Assembly (NCBI RefSeq): GCF_037126465.1 | Contig: NW_026999321.1 | Location: 245,468-309,467, forward strand | Length of the DNA stretch: 64,000 bases | Source of the DNA: Ornithodoros turicata | Lineage: Eukaryota > Arthropoda > Arachnida > Ixodida > Argasidae | Reading direction: 5' to 3' | Shown: piece after piece, positions 42,776 to 53,855 of the stretch | Numbering within the stretch: the stretch's first letter is position 1 | Layout of the letters: every line of letters starts with the position of its first letter | Notes under the pieces: generated by a model | What the model was told of the DNA's origin: nothing | The model's database searches: none | What the model saw: only the letters and a program-made list of their open reading frames with translations | Made by a program: the position numbers and the translations under genes

Positions 42776-43189
42776 CGAGCGCCATATCACAAACTTCCTC
42801 CTATATTCCCATTCCTTTTGTCCTTTAGTCAGTCTGAATACGGGACGCTCGCAGACTAATACCCGAAAACGCGCTGATGCAGGATCCACATCGCCCGCAA
42901 TCCTGATTAGGCAGCGATTGTGATCGCCCTCAGGTGCGGACAAAGCGAGTATCGGCGACACAGATCAACGACGCAGACACTCTTAGGCAATTTGAGGCTT
43001 TGTTTGTATCTGTCCCTTCTATGTTGTTCCAGCCTCAGAACATCAGTTTCTCACATGTCCCCCGTTCGCGAACATGATTACACACACTTCAAGGAGGGTT
43101 GGCGCAGGCGCAGTTACTTCCTTTCGTCCTCACCTTCTCGCTACTCGAACTACCGGTTCCGGGTTGGCAAGATGGCGGCGATGCCAGCG
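42776..43189. other. No supported gene
   Basis: Open frames in several phases without recognisable domains or splice signals. Confidence 0.35.
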
Positions 43190-44530
43190 ACCACTGATCT
43201 CTATAGTATAGGCAGGATCGCGCATAGGGTGCTCCACAGCGTGGTCACCGGCCGCCATATTGGTGGGCCCAACGCACTCTGTCGTCTGCATTTAGTTCAA
43301 GCGGGGCTGCCCGTACTTTTTAAAATTTACTTTAAACTAAAGGGCATGTCATGCCAGTTTGTTGCAGCTTTGAGTACACTTCACACGGACAGAGAAAGAA
43401 GGATAATTTTTCGCAGGTAAGCTCTTTATTTTGAGGGAAAATCTGTTTATTCGTATCGCATGCATATGACAACTCGGACTTGTTTGCATTGCTACTTGGC
43501 TGGTGCCATTACGTACTAAGAAAGTATGTGTGGCTCTTCCTATAAATCTCAAAACCATGTATTTATTATCAACAATGCGCTTGTGCTTGCAGGTTCCCGT
43601 CACAGTCAATCAGCTGTGCCGAAGAAGCGGATGCAGAACCTGCGCCAATATGCCAATTTGTTCCACTGTTCTTTTAATTTGTGAGGTACGATGGAAGTAA
43701 ATAAACTGCTGTTTTAACCTCGTATGTGCAGTTGCTCCTACAGCGTGTGTGATAAGTGATGCATGTGCATGCTCTTCGTGCACAGCGCTTCGAATTTCTG
43801 TAATGAAATACGCTGACAGCTGAGCAACGCACTCGTGACAATAACGTTATTTTAAGATGAGGAATGGGGAGTTTCATCGCCAGTGTCCATACTCCACTCC
43901 ATTGCTGGTGGTGAGCCCCTTCAGAATAAGGATCGATGTCTTATTGTAGAACACACACATATAGACACTCGTAGAACATAATACCATAACGGAAAAGGTC
44001 AAACGAGAACCATACAATACCAAACCACATAATAACGAACGAGAACCACGGAACACCACACGAAAACCGAACAACAAACGAAAATAAACAAAAAATATAA
44101 AAATGGAAGTACCTTACAATACGGACAGTGTGAAACCTTTCTGAGCAAAAAGAATTAATTTTATAAGTTGACATTCACCAAATTCACCTTCATGCGTGTG
44201 CGCCCTGTGCACGACAGTTACGACCTCCTATTCGGAATACAGGCAGCGGAGAAGAAAAAGAAGGCAATTACCATTAAAAACTACAGCAACACGGATGAAG
44301 CACGTTTGGAATACATCAGCACATTGATTCCTAAGAAAAATGCGTGCTAATCAGCAATGAGGAGCGTTTAAAGCGCAATAAATACTCCAAATCAAATCGC
44401 TTCACATTGTTTCCTATGGGAGCAGCCGGCGCCAGTGGGCCCTCCAACATGGCGGCCGGTTGCCGCACCTCTCTCCCACGCGCCCCTCTCCTATGCGCGA
44501 TCCAGCCTTTATACATAGAGATCGGTGGCC
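43190..44530. mobile_element. 1.3-kb element with CACTGATCTCTATA ends
   Basis: Left end CCACTGATCTCTATAGTATA, GGCAGGATCGCGCATAGGG pairs with the right end CCTATGCGCGATCCAGCCTT, TATACATAGAGATCGGTGG; the next stretch (CACCGGCCGCCATATTGG / CCAACATGGCGGCCGGTTG) is also inverted. The interior shows no transposase I can read. Confidence 0.6.
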
Positions 44531-45736
44531 CGCACGAAGAAAACAACATCATCAAACGCCGAAACAGATGAAATCGCATTTGTATTAATGTGAATTTCTT
44601 TCAAGTAGACATGCTGAAGTGTTTTCTTTTAATTTGAAACTTCTGGGAGTATTGTGCAAAGCGTCCACCAGACGGCTGCAAATGAAAACCAAGATCAGAG
44701 CCGTTTATAGGGAGAGTTTGGCCATTAGGAGGAGCCTAACTTGAACCGCGTCATGCGACGTCACTGCTGAACGACCTCCCTCTTCGCGCTCTATTGTTGT
44801 CCAGTCGTCAACCTGTTGCCGACGCCATGCTGATGCAAAGCGCTGGTCACGATGCAAGGGGAAGACACGTGCGTACCGCGTCCTTCGAGACCTCTTCGTC
44901 CTTGAATCCTTTCAGTTTGGTAACAAAGACCCCATGTCATGTCAGGCGCTTGTGGGTGATAAGCCGGCGACCCTGGTAGATTACATTGAGCGCGACAAAA
45001 GTACATGTCGACCAGCCGGTGAACTGCATCAAGATGGCGCCTACCTGCTGGCTGATAAGCAGATCTCGCTTGGATTCAGGCTTTTTGGGCGGTGCCACAC
45101 CGACCCTGACGTCAAAACAGGCTCCACCCGTGAAGCGGCAAAAGATCAAAAGATGGCCAAACTCTCTCTATATACGTCTCTGACCAAGATCACGAACGTG
45201 AAGTGCGGACGGTACGGCCTGACGCCTGAGCCATTTATATGGTCTGGGTATTGCGTGCCCAGCAGGGTTGCGCTCACCAGAATTGCGGGCCAATCCAGAT
45301 TGTCTGTGACAGTGCGTTTTGAGTATAAGAGCAGGATTTGCGATCAACCCGGTTTAACTGTGTGGATGTGGGAATGGCGAGCTCGTTAAGGCCTCTATGG
45401 TGGCTTCCCCCCCCCCCTATCTTTCCTTCGGACTTTTATTGTTATCGCTGCCTCGAATGCAAGAGTGAATAAATATTAATAGTTCGTAAAGGGAGCGCAT
45501 ATACAGGGTGTCCGAGCTAAATTTGACCATATTTAAAAAAAAGTATATATCACTTTTTCCGAGATGAAATCAATTGGAATATAGCATATGCTGAAGGGTA
45601 ATGCCTAGGAGGGCATTAGCAGACTCCTAAGGCAATATCTAATTAACTTTCAGTAATTAACTTGGGAATTATAAAAGCTACGAAGTTGTTCCAATGAGAA
45701 CATCTGATCTCTTCGGTCACCTGATAACAAAGTCGT
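44531..45736. other. Unassigned; possible solo LTR
   Basis: 44780-45480 has a single 151-codon frame (44934-45389) with no known domain, a TATA-like TATAAGAG at 45325 and AATAAATA at 45466: the signal order of an LTR. Without TG..CA ends or a duplication this is only a suggestion. A C-run at 45398-45408 follows. An ACAGGGTGTCCGAG end-motif is at 45503. Confidence 0.25.
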
Positions 45737-46099
45737 CACACTCTTAAAAATGATGGTGGTGGTGGTGATAGGGCTTGCCGTTGTCGGCCTCACGTATGTG
45801 GGCAACGTCACGACTCACGCCCTGGGGGAATGTGCGTCCTGGGCCGACTTCTTAAAAATGAACTTCACCGCATAGCACAATCCTAGCCAACCATCATCTC
45901 AAATGATGTCGTTATCTGTCCTGATTTGATGGAAACGGGAGGCGTACGACTTTTTTTGTGACAACTATGAACGGCATAAGTGTCACCAAAAAGGGGTACC
46001 CCTCCCGTTTTCAACAAATCAGGGCAGATAACGATATCATTCGAGGTTATATGATTGGCTAGGAGCGTGCTATGCGGTCAAGTTCATTCTTAAGAGTGT
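45737..46099. mobile_element. Palindromic TA-family MITE with a SINE fragment in it
   Basis: Family ends CACTCTTAAAAATGA and AAGTTCATTCTTAAGAGTG; interior CAAATCAGGGCAGATAACGA and its inverse. A 97-bp insert sits at 45754-45850. Confidence 0.85.
45754..45850 (-). repeat. Ruka-like SINE 3' end inserted in the MITE
   Basis: Minus strand: AAGTCGGCCCAGGACGCACA, TTCCCCCAGGGCGTGAGTCG, TGACGTTGCCCACATACGTG, GCCGACAACGGCAAGCCCTA, TCACC(ACC)n: the tail of the SINE at 13170. Flanked by an 11-bp direct repeat CTTAAAAATGA (45743-45753, 45851-45861). Confidence 0.85.
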
Positions 46100-46259
46100 A
46101 ATGCGGGCATTACCCGCGGTCGCATTGCGGGATACACTCGCATTTTACCCGCTACCCGCATATCGCGACGATGTGAGGGTAACTGCGGGCACCCGCGGGT
46201 ATACCCGCACCCGCACCCGCGCTCAGCTCTGCTAATAAACTACTACAGTCTCTGTCGTC
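46100..46259. repeat. CCCGC/GCGGG satellite-like block
   Basis: TACCCGC, ACCCGC and GCGGGTA words in both orientations, 46104-46225; locally very GC-rich and strongly self-complementary. Confidence 0.7.
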
Positions 46260-46874
46260 CACTCTCAGAAAAAAGGGTGGAGCAGTTATACCTTTTAAGA
46301 GGTTGTCGCATAGGTTGTGCCTAAAAGGGTGCAAAGTTCCACCTCACTATCTGCCACGAATGATAGGGTTACCACATCTGATTCGGTGAGCGCGGGGGGG
46401 CGTACGCCTTTTTGTAGCGATTTGGATATATGATAATTGATTTTACCACACTTTTACGCCCTTTATAAGACGCTACGTTGACCTAGGTGGTAACTATAGA
46501 AGTTACCACGTTTTCACACCCTTTTTTGGGGGGGGAGTGTAATACGAGGCGCAGCCTTTGTAATGAAACCAGAGCGATCGTTACGCTCTTAAAAATGAAC
46601 TTCACCACATAGCACGCTCCCAGCCAACCATCACCCCGAATGACAACGTTCTCGCCCCTGATTTGTTGAAAACGGGAGGAGGAGCCTATTTTGTGCCGTG
46701 CATAATGAGCACAAAATAGGCTCCTCCTCCCGTTTTCAACAAATCAGGGGCGAGAACGTTGTCATTCGGGATGATGGTTGGCTAGGAGCGTGCTATGTGG
46801 TGAAGTTCATTTTTAAGAGTGTAGGTGGTAACTATAGAGGTTTCCACCTTTTCACACCCTTTTTTCTGGGAGTG
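46260..46874. mobile_element. MITE with CACTCTCAGAAAAAAGGGTG ends, internal duplication and nested MITE
   Basis: Ends CACTCTCAGAAAAAAGGGTG and CACCCTTTTTTCTGGGAGTG. A ~100-bp stretch (AGGTGGTAACTATAGA ... GCGATCGTTAC) occurs at 46482-46584 and again at 46823-46922, on either side of the nested TA MITE. Confidence 0.6.
46584..46821. mobile_element. Palindromic TA-family MITE (AGGAGCC subtype)
   Basis: CGCTCTTAAAAATGAACTTC to GAAGTTCATTTTTAAGAGTG, TA flanks, GGGAGGAGGAGCCTATTTTG palindromic interior. Confidence 0.9.
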
Positions 46875-46932
46875 TAATACGAGGGGCAGCCTTTGTAATG
46901 AAAAAAAAAAAAGCGATCGTTACTTGTTGTTA

Positions 46933-47169
46933 CACTGTTAAAACAGAACTTCACCACAAAGCACGCTCCTAGCCAACCATCATTCCGAATGATATCATTC
47001 TGTGTCATGATTTGTTCAAAACAGGGGGGAGGCGCCTATCTGGGACAAGATAATCTGTCCCAGATAGGCGCCTCCTCCCATTTTCGACAAATCAATGCAC
47101 AGAATGATACAATTAGTAATGATGGCTGGCTAGGAGCGGGGTTTGTGGCGAAGTTCTGCTTTAACAGTG
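46933..47169. mobile_element. Palindromic TA-family MITE (CACTGTTAAAACAG subtype)
   Basis: CACTGTTAAAACAGAACTTC to GAAGTTCTGCTTTAACAGTG; the right TA has become TG. Interior GGAGGCGCCTATCTGGGACA palindromic. Confidence 0.88.
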
Positions 47170-47538
47170 TGCCTTGTTGCTGTTCATGACCTGTTTTGTT
47201 TAGTTTTTGTTTCTGAAGTTCTTGAAGCCAATGTATTATGCATGACCTGATGCGTACAATATTCTGTTCTTTTATATGTTTTTCCTTCTTAGCTTATTGC
47301 AACTGCTGCACTGCAACCGGGCGCCCGGCCTTAGTCAAGCAGCTAAGCTGCTTGACTAAGGCCGGACACAAGCTGGCCGGACAAGCTGGCCGGACAAGGC
47401 CGGACAAGCTGCCGGACACTCGGCGTTCATGTTACGTATGAACGAAATAAATAAACTAAACTGAATAAACGTGACGAATTCAAACGATACAATGCCCGAG
47501 ACGTGTTAGAAACCAGAGAGCACTTTCGCCGTGTGCTG
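47170..47538. repeat. Palindrome and GCCGGACAA tandem
   Basis: GGCCTTAGTCAAGCAGCT with its inverse forms a 37-bp palindrome at about 47328-47364, followed by ACAAGCTGGCCGG/ACAAGGCCGG tandem units to 47417. No gene. Confidence 0.75.
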
Positions 47539-48604
47539 ACTACAGGGTTAGTCTCGGAAACGCTACACATTTTGATCGCATCGTAAAAATAGAAGACGGG
47601 GTTTATCAAACACAAAACTTTGCAAACTGGTAACCATTTGTCTGAAGTTTTGTTTGAATTTTTTTTCTGAGCATTATGGTCCTGTAGAAGAAAAATTAAA
47701 AATCGAGCAAAATTTCACTCTATGCATGTTCTATGGCCTTATCTCACTCAAAAGCCGCCTTTTTCTGCTGTGTGAGCTTCATTTTCATTTCACCACACAC
47801 ACGTGGCATCAGCATACAGAACAAGACTCGAACGAGAGGATTGGTGCATAACGTCAGAATCGGCATGCCACATCGTTGTAGGCAGCGCTACCCAGTGGCG
47901 TAGCCAGACAGCCAAGGTAGGGGGGGGGGGGGCTCGATACGAAAGCTCCCCCCCCCCCGATCCTGGGCGCGACAACACACAATACTTGTGCACACCGCAA
48001 AACGCGGTCGAAAAAAAAAAAGAAAAACAGAATGAAAATAATTGATTTGGACGTTCACAATACGATTACATGTATAGGCTGTCATGTCCAATGAGGTGGT
48101 GTCACGAGATTTGAAGTATTTTGAAAAGCTCATACCTTGAAGACCATTCAAGAGTTCTGCTTAGATAGACGCCATGCACTGTAAGAACTTCCGTGATCGT
48201 CACACTGCATGGTCCCCCCCCCCCCCCATATATTTTCTCTTCGGATTTGCACGGTTTGAGTGGGTCGGTCCGTGGCAGGTAGGGGGGGCTCGAGCCCCCT
48301 ATCCCCCCCCCCCCCGTGGCTACGCCACTGGCGCTACCTGTGTGAGGTGATGGGAATGTGAAGCGGACACAAGAAAAAATGGCGGTGTTTGTGGGGGATA
48401 GGCCATTGAAAACACATGGGGCGAGATTTTGCTTTATTTTTAGTTTTCTTCCTACATGGCCGTAGCGCTTACGAAAAATTAGAATGGAACTTCAGATAAA
48501 TGGCTATCAGTCTGCAGAGTTTCGCATGGGGGTCAAACGTGGTCTTCTATTTTTACAGTGCGATCGAAATGTGTAACGTTTGCTAAAATAACCCTGTAGA
48601 TGGC
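47539..48604. mobile_element. Foldback with ~200-bp arms, carrying a nested hAT MITE
   Basis: Left arm 47539-47760 (CTACAGGGTTAG; CTACACATTTTGATCGCA; CGTAAAAATAGAAGAC; TAACCATTTGTCTGAAGTT; TAAAAATCGAGCAAAATTTC) is inverted in 48340-48604 (GAGATTTTGCTTTATTTTTA; AACTTCAGATAAATGGCTA; GTCTTCTATTTTTACAGTG; CGATCGAAATGTGTAAC; ACCCTGTAG). Arms about 75-80% similar, so old. Confidence 0.7.
47893..48330. mobile_element. hAT MITE, CAGTGGCGTAGCCA ends
   Basis: CAGTGGCGTAGCCAGACAGC and GTGGCTACGCCACTG with perfect 8-bp duplication GCGCTACC (47885-47892, 48331-48338). Long G and C runs inside (47919-47931, 47948-47959, 48213-48226, 48303-48315). Confidence 0.92.
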
Positions 48605-48877
48605 CCTCCAGCTCAAGTGCTTCCTACACAACGGTGTCAATAACGATGACCCAAGCACCTGACGACGCGAGAGTGCGTAGTCTTCACTTCTCTTATCTGT
48701 TCCGAGTGAGCGAGTCAATAATGGTACAAAAGAAATCTCCAGAGCGGCCACTTATACTCATAAAGTGGACGATTTTTTCTTTTTTTCTCGCAAACGTGGC
48801 AGCAGTTTATCCGACGTTGCTGTATAGCCTGCATGAGGCTGAATGTCAGCGAAACAATATCTGTGTCTTTCACTGTA
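48605..48877. other. No gene seen
   Basis: Short frames without domains; nothing supported. Confidence 0.35.
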
Positions 48878-49602
48878 CATTGTAAACTGAAGAACACCCT
48901 TATGGGTGTAAATGGCTTGTAAATGGCAACAAGGAGAACGATATCGTATATCACATTTTCGCAGGGGCATAATGGGAGGAAGCGGATAGTATGAGGATTA
49001 AGCGAAAGACGGCGCTTAAGGACTTTGAACTGTTGACTTGACTTGACTTGACTTGACTTGACTTTGACTTGAACTTTTGATCTTTTTACACCGTATGGAC
49101 TGGAACACACCTTTTAGAGGGTGTATTCTGTGTAAAACACCCTTTTGAAAGGGTGCTTTTCCTTGGAAATGCCTTCTTTTGCACCCTTTAAACGCCCCTT
49201 TAGGAGGGTGTAAGATTGTTAAACACGCTCCTAAAAGGGAAATGAACTTCCCCGCATAGCATGCTCCTAGTCAACAATTATCTCAAATGATATCGTTAAA
49301 TGCCCTGATTTCTTGAAAACCGGAGGCGTACGGCTTTTCTGTGACAATTATTAACAGCTTAAGTGTCACAGAAAAGGCGTTCGCCTCTCGTTTTCAACAA
49401 ATCAGGGCAGATACTATATCATTCGAGATGATGGTTGGCTAGGAGCGTGCTATGCAGGGAAGTTCACTTTTAAGAGTGTATAAAGGGTGCAAAAGACGGC
49501 ATTTTCAAGGAAAAGGTGTTTGAAAGGGTGTTTGAAAAGGCTTTGAAAGGGTGTTTTATACAGAATACACCCTCTTAAAAGGGTGTTCCAGACCATACAG
49601 TG
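48878..49602. mobile_element. Palindromic TA MITE (ACACCCTT family) with two insertions
   Basis: CATTGTAAACTGAAGAACAC to CACCCTCTTAAAAGGGTGTT-CCAGACCATACAGTG, TA flanks. Relative to 35211-35589 it has ~150 bp of foreign sequence ending in a TTGAC pentamer tandem (49033-49072) and a whole TA-family MITE at its centre. Confidence 0.8.
49238..49478. mobile_element. Palindromic TA-family MITE nested in another MITE
   Basis: AAATGAACTTCCCCGCATAG to AGTTCACTTTTAAGAGTG; left terminus eroded. Interior GGAGGCGTACGGCTTTTCTG. Confidence 0.85.
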
Positions 49603-50002
49603 TAACTCATTTTATTACAACATAAGTTACACCATAGTACAATTAATGTGGATTTTAAGTATATTTTCTCCCGAAACTGTAGCATTATTGAATTAGTTTT
49701 TCATTAAAGAAATGTATCATATTTTGCTTCAAAACACTTTTCACTAGAAGTGTGTGTTTTTTTTCCTGGCTTCTTAAACTCTTTTTAAAGAAAGGATTCG
49801 AAAGATTCGAGATTCGTAAGATTCGCAGAACCTTCCATGGATTCGAATTCGGACTCGGATTGGATAAATTTTGGATTTGTCCCAACTCTACATAAAACAT
49901 AGAAATCATAAGGAGAGAGGCTAGAAGAAAAGCTGGGAGAGAGAGAGTGATGAGAGAGAGAGAAAAGGAGCTCTACGAGGGCAACACCCTCTCCCAATGT
50001 CC
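49603..50002. repeat. Partial hAT-family repeat (GATTCG-rich)
   Basis: 49655-49888 (TTTTCTCCCGAAACTG, AAACTCTTTTTAAAGAA, then GGATTCG repeats and GGATTTGTCCCAACTCTA) matches the right part of 50605-51392. A GA-rich stretch follows at 49910-49970. Confidence 0.6.
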
Positions 50003-50346
50003 AAGCCAGGGAGGCGCCATGATCGATATTTTGGATTCGGCCGGATTTGCCACAGCCTTTCCACGTGTGAAGACCGCAGGTGCGTTCGCCGCAATAGTAT
50101 CCAATCCAATGCAAGTCGCTTCCGCTGGGCTCCGTGTGCCATGCCGTCTGCGAAGTGTGTTTGTTTTGTCTGTCATCACCCGTGCGCTATGATTCCGTAG
50201 GGAATGAGCATTGTACGGTTGAAACCTTGCGCTGCGACACGAAAGAACGGCACACGGAACTCGTAGGAACCACAGCTCGTAACACGCTAGGCCTACCGTA
50301 TCGATCATGGCGGCTCCCATGTTGAGAGACCCCCATCGCTGGCTTG
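50003..50346. mobile_element. MITE-like element with CCAAGCCAG ends
   Basis: CCAAGCCAGGGAGGCGCCAT, GATCGATA at the left and TATCGATCATGGCGGCTCCC, CGCTGGCTTGG at the right are inverted. The interior frames on both strands are unrecognised. Confidence 0.5.
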
Positions 50347-50604
50347 GTTTCTAGTTATTATGAGAATTCTATGACATAAAATCGTGTCGAAAGGATAACA
50401 GAATACAAATAATAATGAAAAAAAGATATCGATTCGAACCCGCAGTCTAAGACGTTCCGGTGAAAAAAAAAAAAAAAACAATTTGGTGTAAGTAGGGATT
50501 GCATTGCGGTCCAACGTGCATCGCGTCAAGGAAACTGTCCTACATCGTGAAGTACGAGACAAATATGCTGACATAATTGTTGGACAAATGATCTAACTCA
50601 GTAC
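50347..50604. other. No gene seen
   Basis: Contains an A-run at 50462-50478; nothing else supported. Confidence 0.4.
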
Positions 50605-51392
50605 TAGGGATGTGTCAACCGAATCTATACGAATCCTAGGCAGGGATTCGAGATTCCCAAATCCGAATCCCACTGTCCTTAAAAAGGCGAATCGAACACT
50701 CTTAAAAATGAATTTCACCGCAGAGCACGTTGTTAGCCAACCATAATCTCGAATGATATCGTTATGTGCCCTGATTTGTGGAAAACGGGAGGCTTACGCC
50801 TTTTCTGTGACAATTATGAACAGCATAAGTGTCACAGAAAAGGCGTACGCCTACCGTTTTCAACAAATCAGGGCAGATAACGATATCATTCGAGATAATG
50901 GTTGGACAGGAGCGTGCTATGCTGTGAAGTTCCTTTTTAAGAGTGAATCTTTCGCATCCACCGACTACGTTTATTCGTTTCTTTTTCAAATTGGAGGAAT
51001 TATCCGCAGTCCGCCGAAAGCCTCTCATTGGCCGACGGGTGTCTTCTTGTTTCTTTGTTTACATTGCTCTCTGGAACTGTAACATTACAAGTTTAAAAGT
51101 AATATGGTTTTGCTATTAATTGTTGCTTTACCATTGTGGAAATAATTCAGACTCGAGAATTAATGTATTTCTTGTACTCGATTAACAATATGTCAAATAT
51201 GTTATGTGAATACGTTAAATATATAGATATATTTTATCCCGAAACTGGTGTTTTTTTGTTTTGTTTTTTCATCAAACAAACGTATCTTATTCTGTTTCAA
51301 AACAGTTTTCGACAGATGTTATTTTTTTTCTTTGCTTTTTAAACTCTTTTTAAAGAATAAATTCGCAAAATTCTGGATTCGTCCCATCTCTA
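50605..51392. mobile_element. hAT element, TAGGGATG ends, with nested MITE
   Basis: TAGGGATGTGTCAACCGAAT and GGATTCGTCCCATCTCTA; flanking octamers CTCAGTAC (50597-50604) and CTCCGTAC (51393-51400) differ at one base. GATTCG words repeat near both ends. Confidence 0.7.
50697..50945. mobile_element. Palindromic TA-family MITE nested in the hAT element
   Basis: CACTCTTAAAAATGAATTTC to GAAGTTCCTTTTTAAGAGTG, palindromic GGCGTACGCC interior; the TA flanks have become AA and AA. Confidence 0.88.
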
Positions 51393-51409
51393 CTCCGTAC
51401 GTATGTTTC

Positions 51410-51800
51410 AAACGCTGGTTACGATCATACCTGGGTAAATTACTTCTGAAATGCAATGAAATTACATTACAATTACAGTCAAACTCCTTTATAGCGAACA
51501 CCTTTTTAACGAAAATACCACTAACAGCAAATTTTTTTTGCGGTCCCGCTGGAGCCTATAGGTCCAATAATGGACATCCTTTTTAACGAAAATACCTTTA
51601 CTGCGAATTTTTTTTGCTGTCCCCTGAGCTTCGTTGTAAAGGAGTTTGACTGTACTGCGAAAGAGTAATGGCGTTACAGAGTCACTCCTGCGAGCTTGAT
51701 CGTAACGATGTTGAAGATGTGGAAATTCGTTGTGGGAGTTGGAATTCTTTTAACTCGCTCTAACTGTCGCTAACTGTCTCTCGTGGTTTCTGGACAGTGT
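51410..51800. repeat. ATTACATTACAATTAC interspersed repeat, copy with MITE insertion
   Basis: ACCTGGGTAAATTACTTCTG, GAAATTACATTACAATTA, then the MITE, then AGTAATGGCGTTACAGAGTC, CTGCGAGCTTGATCGTAACG, ATGTTGAAGATGTGGAAATT. Copy 2 (55425-55680) lacks the MITE. Confidence 0.75.
51476..51652. mobile_element. TA-flanked MITE, CAGTCAAACTCC ends, copy 2
   Basis: Same length (177 bp) and ends as 1106-1282. The empty site at about 55493-55503 confirms the TA duplication. Confidence 0.9.
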
Positions 51801-52104
51801 TCAAAGAGTCTTGCACTCGAACGTACAAAGAAAAGAAACACTTCAACAGTGAGCTGTCCTGTGTCGTCCGAGCTCTCCTTGTAATCAGATTCATCATGCT
51901 TGCGTCGAGGAAATTCTTCCTGATCAGCGCGAACGGTAGGATACATAAGAAGCCTCTCCGCCTTGAGTTGCTTCGGTCGTTCCCTTGCAGCTTCCGCGAA
52001 AGGTAAGTATTTTGCGCTCACATTATTATTGTTGTTGTTATTTATTACACTTAGCAACGAGGAAATCGTCGTATACGAGGTGTCCCAGTAACCGTGTCAA
52101 AAAA
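51801..52104. other. No gene seen
   Basis: Open frames on both strands without domains; ends in an ACGAGGTGTCCCAGTAACCG end-motif (52076-52096). Confidence 0.35.
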
Positions 52105-52965
52105 TAGGTATAGTATTAACAACCGATCTCTCTTGGAAATCTCACATTAAATATGTCACAAATAACGCAAACCGCACTCTTGGATACATTCGGAGAAATT
52201 TTGCAATGTGCCCGGTTCACCTTAAGTTAACGCTGTATAAAACCCTCGTCCGACCGAAATTACACTCTTAAAAATGAACTTCACCGCATAGCACGCTCCT
52301 AGCCAACCATTATCTCGAATGATATCGTTATCTGCCCCCCGATTTATAGAAAACGGGAGCGTACGCCTTTTTTGTGACAATTATGAACAGCATAAGTGTC
52401 AGAAAAAAGGCGTACGCCTCCAGTTTTCAACAAATCCGGGCAGATAACAATATCATTCGAGATGATGGTTGGCTGGTTGGCTAGGAGCGTGCTATGCGGT
52501 GAAACTCATTTTTAAGAGTGTAGAATACGCATCATCCGCCTGGGATCCCAATCACTCCTATTTAATAGAGGAATTAGAAGCGATCCAAAATCGTGCAGCT
52601 CGTTTCATTTGATCAAACTACAACCGCACAGCTAGCGTATCCATTATCAACACGTAGAAAAATTGCTCGATTATCTCTTTTCCACGCCATTTATTTCCAT
52701 AACCCCTACCTTAAAGGAACAGTTGCTTTCCTCACCACCATACATCTCATCTCGCATTGACCATCAATTCAAGGTATAGGAGTTCCGCATTGTTGTGCTA
52801 ATTCTTTTCTGAGTCCTTTCGTACCACGTACGAGTAAGGATTGGAACTGCCTTCCGTCGTCGGCCTTTTGTGTTAATCCTAATTACTTTCATAAGATCAT
52901 TGTAGACCATGTGTAACGACTCCCCTCTGTAATGCTATGCCTTGAAGGTATAAATAAATAAATAA
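52105..52965 (+). pseudogene. 5'-truncated CR1-like LINE, C-terminal ORF2 and tail, split by a MITE
   Basis: In frame before the MITE: DLSWKSHIKYVTNNANRTLG, YIRRNFAMCPVHLKLTLYKT, LVRPK. After it: YASSAWDPNHSYLIEELEAI, QNRAARF, then a stop. This aligns with LTWDVHITNVLTSANRTLGF ... LVRPKLEYASSIWDP ... LQNRAARF of the LINE at 36433. The 3' end has the usual low-complexity tail (GGTATAAATAAATAAATAAA). Confidence 0.85.
52263..52520. mobile_element. Palindromic TA-family MITE nested in the LINE
   Basis: CACTCTTAAAAATGAACTTC to GAAACTCATTTTTAAGAGTG, TA flanks exact. Contains an extra GGTTGGCT duplicate. Confidence 0.92.
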
Positions 52966-53309
52966 ACTGTCCCAAAGAAAGGTACGCTATGTAGATCATA
53001 TCATAACGGCAGCACAGCGATGGGACAAGAGCACTGCTAGGGCCGGGCTCGGGCTTTCGGGCCCGGCCCGCGCTTTGCGTGTTCTATGCGGGCCTGGGCT
53101 GCGCTTGAGTTTCAGCCGCCGGGCGCGGGCCGGGTACGGGCTTGAAAACGCCGACCAGGGTCGGGCATGTACGCGAACATATTTGGCGAGACTGGACAGC
53201 GGAATTTTAATGTCACTTATTTTTTTCTTTCTCATTGGGTATGGTGTATTCATGGTGCTCTCGTCTGAACTTGTGGTTTTCTCATCTCAGCTTATCTAAC
53301 ATAGCAATA
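52966..53309. repeat. GGGCCCGG-rich block and flank
   Basis: 53040-53165 holds inverted CGGGCTCGGGC/GGCCCGG words (GC-rich, self-complementary). Rest unassigned. Confidence 0.55.
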
Positions 53310-53855
53310 TTCCACCCGCACGGAGGAAAAACATAGTTGAAGGTTCTTTCTTGCGGAATTGTGCCCTATGCATGCCGCAGGATTTTATATCACTCGACAT
53401 TTCACGGTTGACGGTTGAATTTACGATATTTCCGTTCATGCGCACGAATTATGAAGCTGGTACCCTAACACTCTAAGAAAAAAAAAAAGGTAGAATTTCC
53501 TACACAGAGTTGCAGTACTTCTACCATTTCTTGCCAATCCACACGTGACTTCTCCCCAGAAGGTATAAGCGTCCCTTTCCCTTCGTCCTCTCTCTCACGT
53601 TTGCTCCAAGAAAAAAATGGTAGAATTTCCTACCCAAGCTGGTAGAACGACAGTTACTACTCTGTAGTTTGTTTCTACCGAGATGGGTAGAAAATCATCC
53701 ATTTTTTTCTTAGAGTGATAGGACAGAGCGTGAAGTGCACTCAGTGACATTCGTTTAAACCCGCGCATTTACTTTCTAAAGGGTGTACCTTTTTGTGGGA
53801 ATGCATTTAGTCCCCAAAATGACTAAAACTGCTCCTTCTTTTCTTCGTGTGTAGC
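53310..53855. mobile_element. Copy of the 8327-8858 MITE, truncated, with nested MITE
   Basis: TAGCAATATTCCACCCGCAC, GGAATTGTGCCCTATGCATG, TTTCACGGTTGACGGTTGA and, after the insertion, CATTTAGTCCCCAAAATGAC, TAAAACTGCTCC match 8555-8858 in order. Confidence 0.75.
53469..53717. mobile_element. MITE with CTCTAAGAAAAAA ends, nested
   Basis: CACTCTAAGAAAAAAAAAAA-GGTAGAATTTCCTAC and GTAGAAAATCATCCATTTTT-TTCTTAGAGTG. Related, in reverse, to the element at 63336-63672 that borders the Kunitz gene's last exon. Confidence 0.85.

Noticed and set aside
43185..43260. Kozak-like ATGGCGGCGATG as exon 1 of a gene
   Set aside because: The region is mirrored at 44405-44530 and is better explained as an element's inverted end.
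44934..45389. 151-codon open frame as a host gene
   Set aside because: No recognised domain or exon signals; LTR-like TATA and AATAAA order is as likely. Reported only as unassigned.
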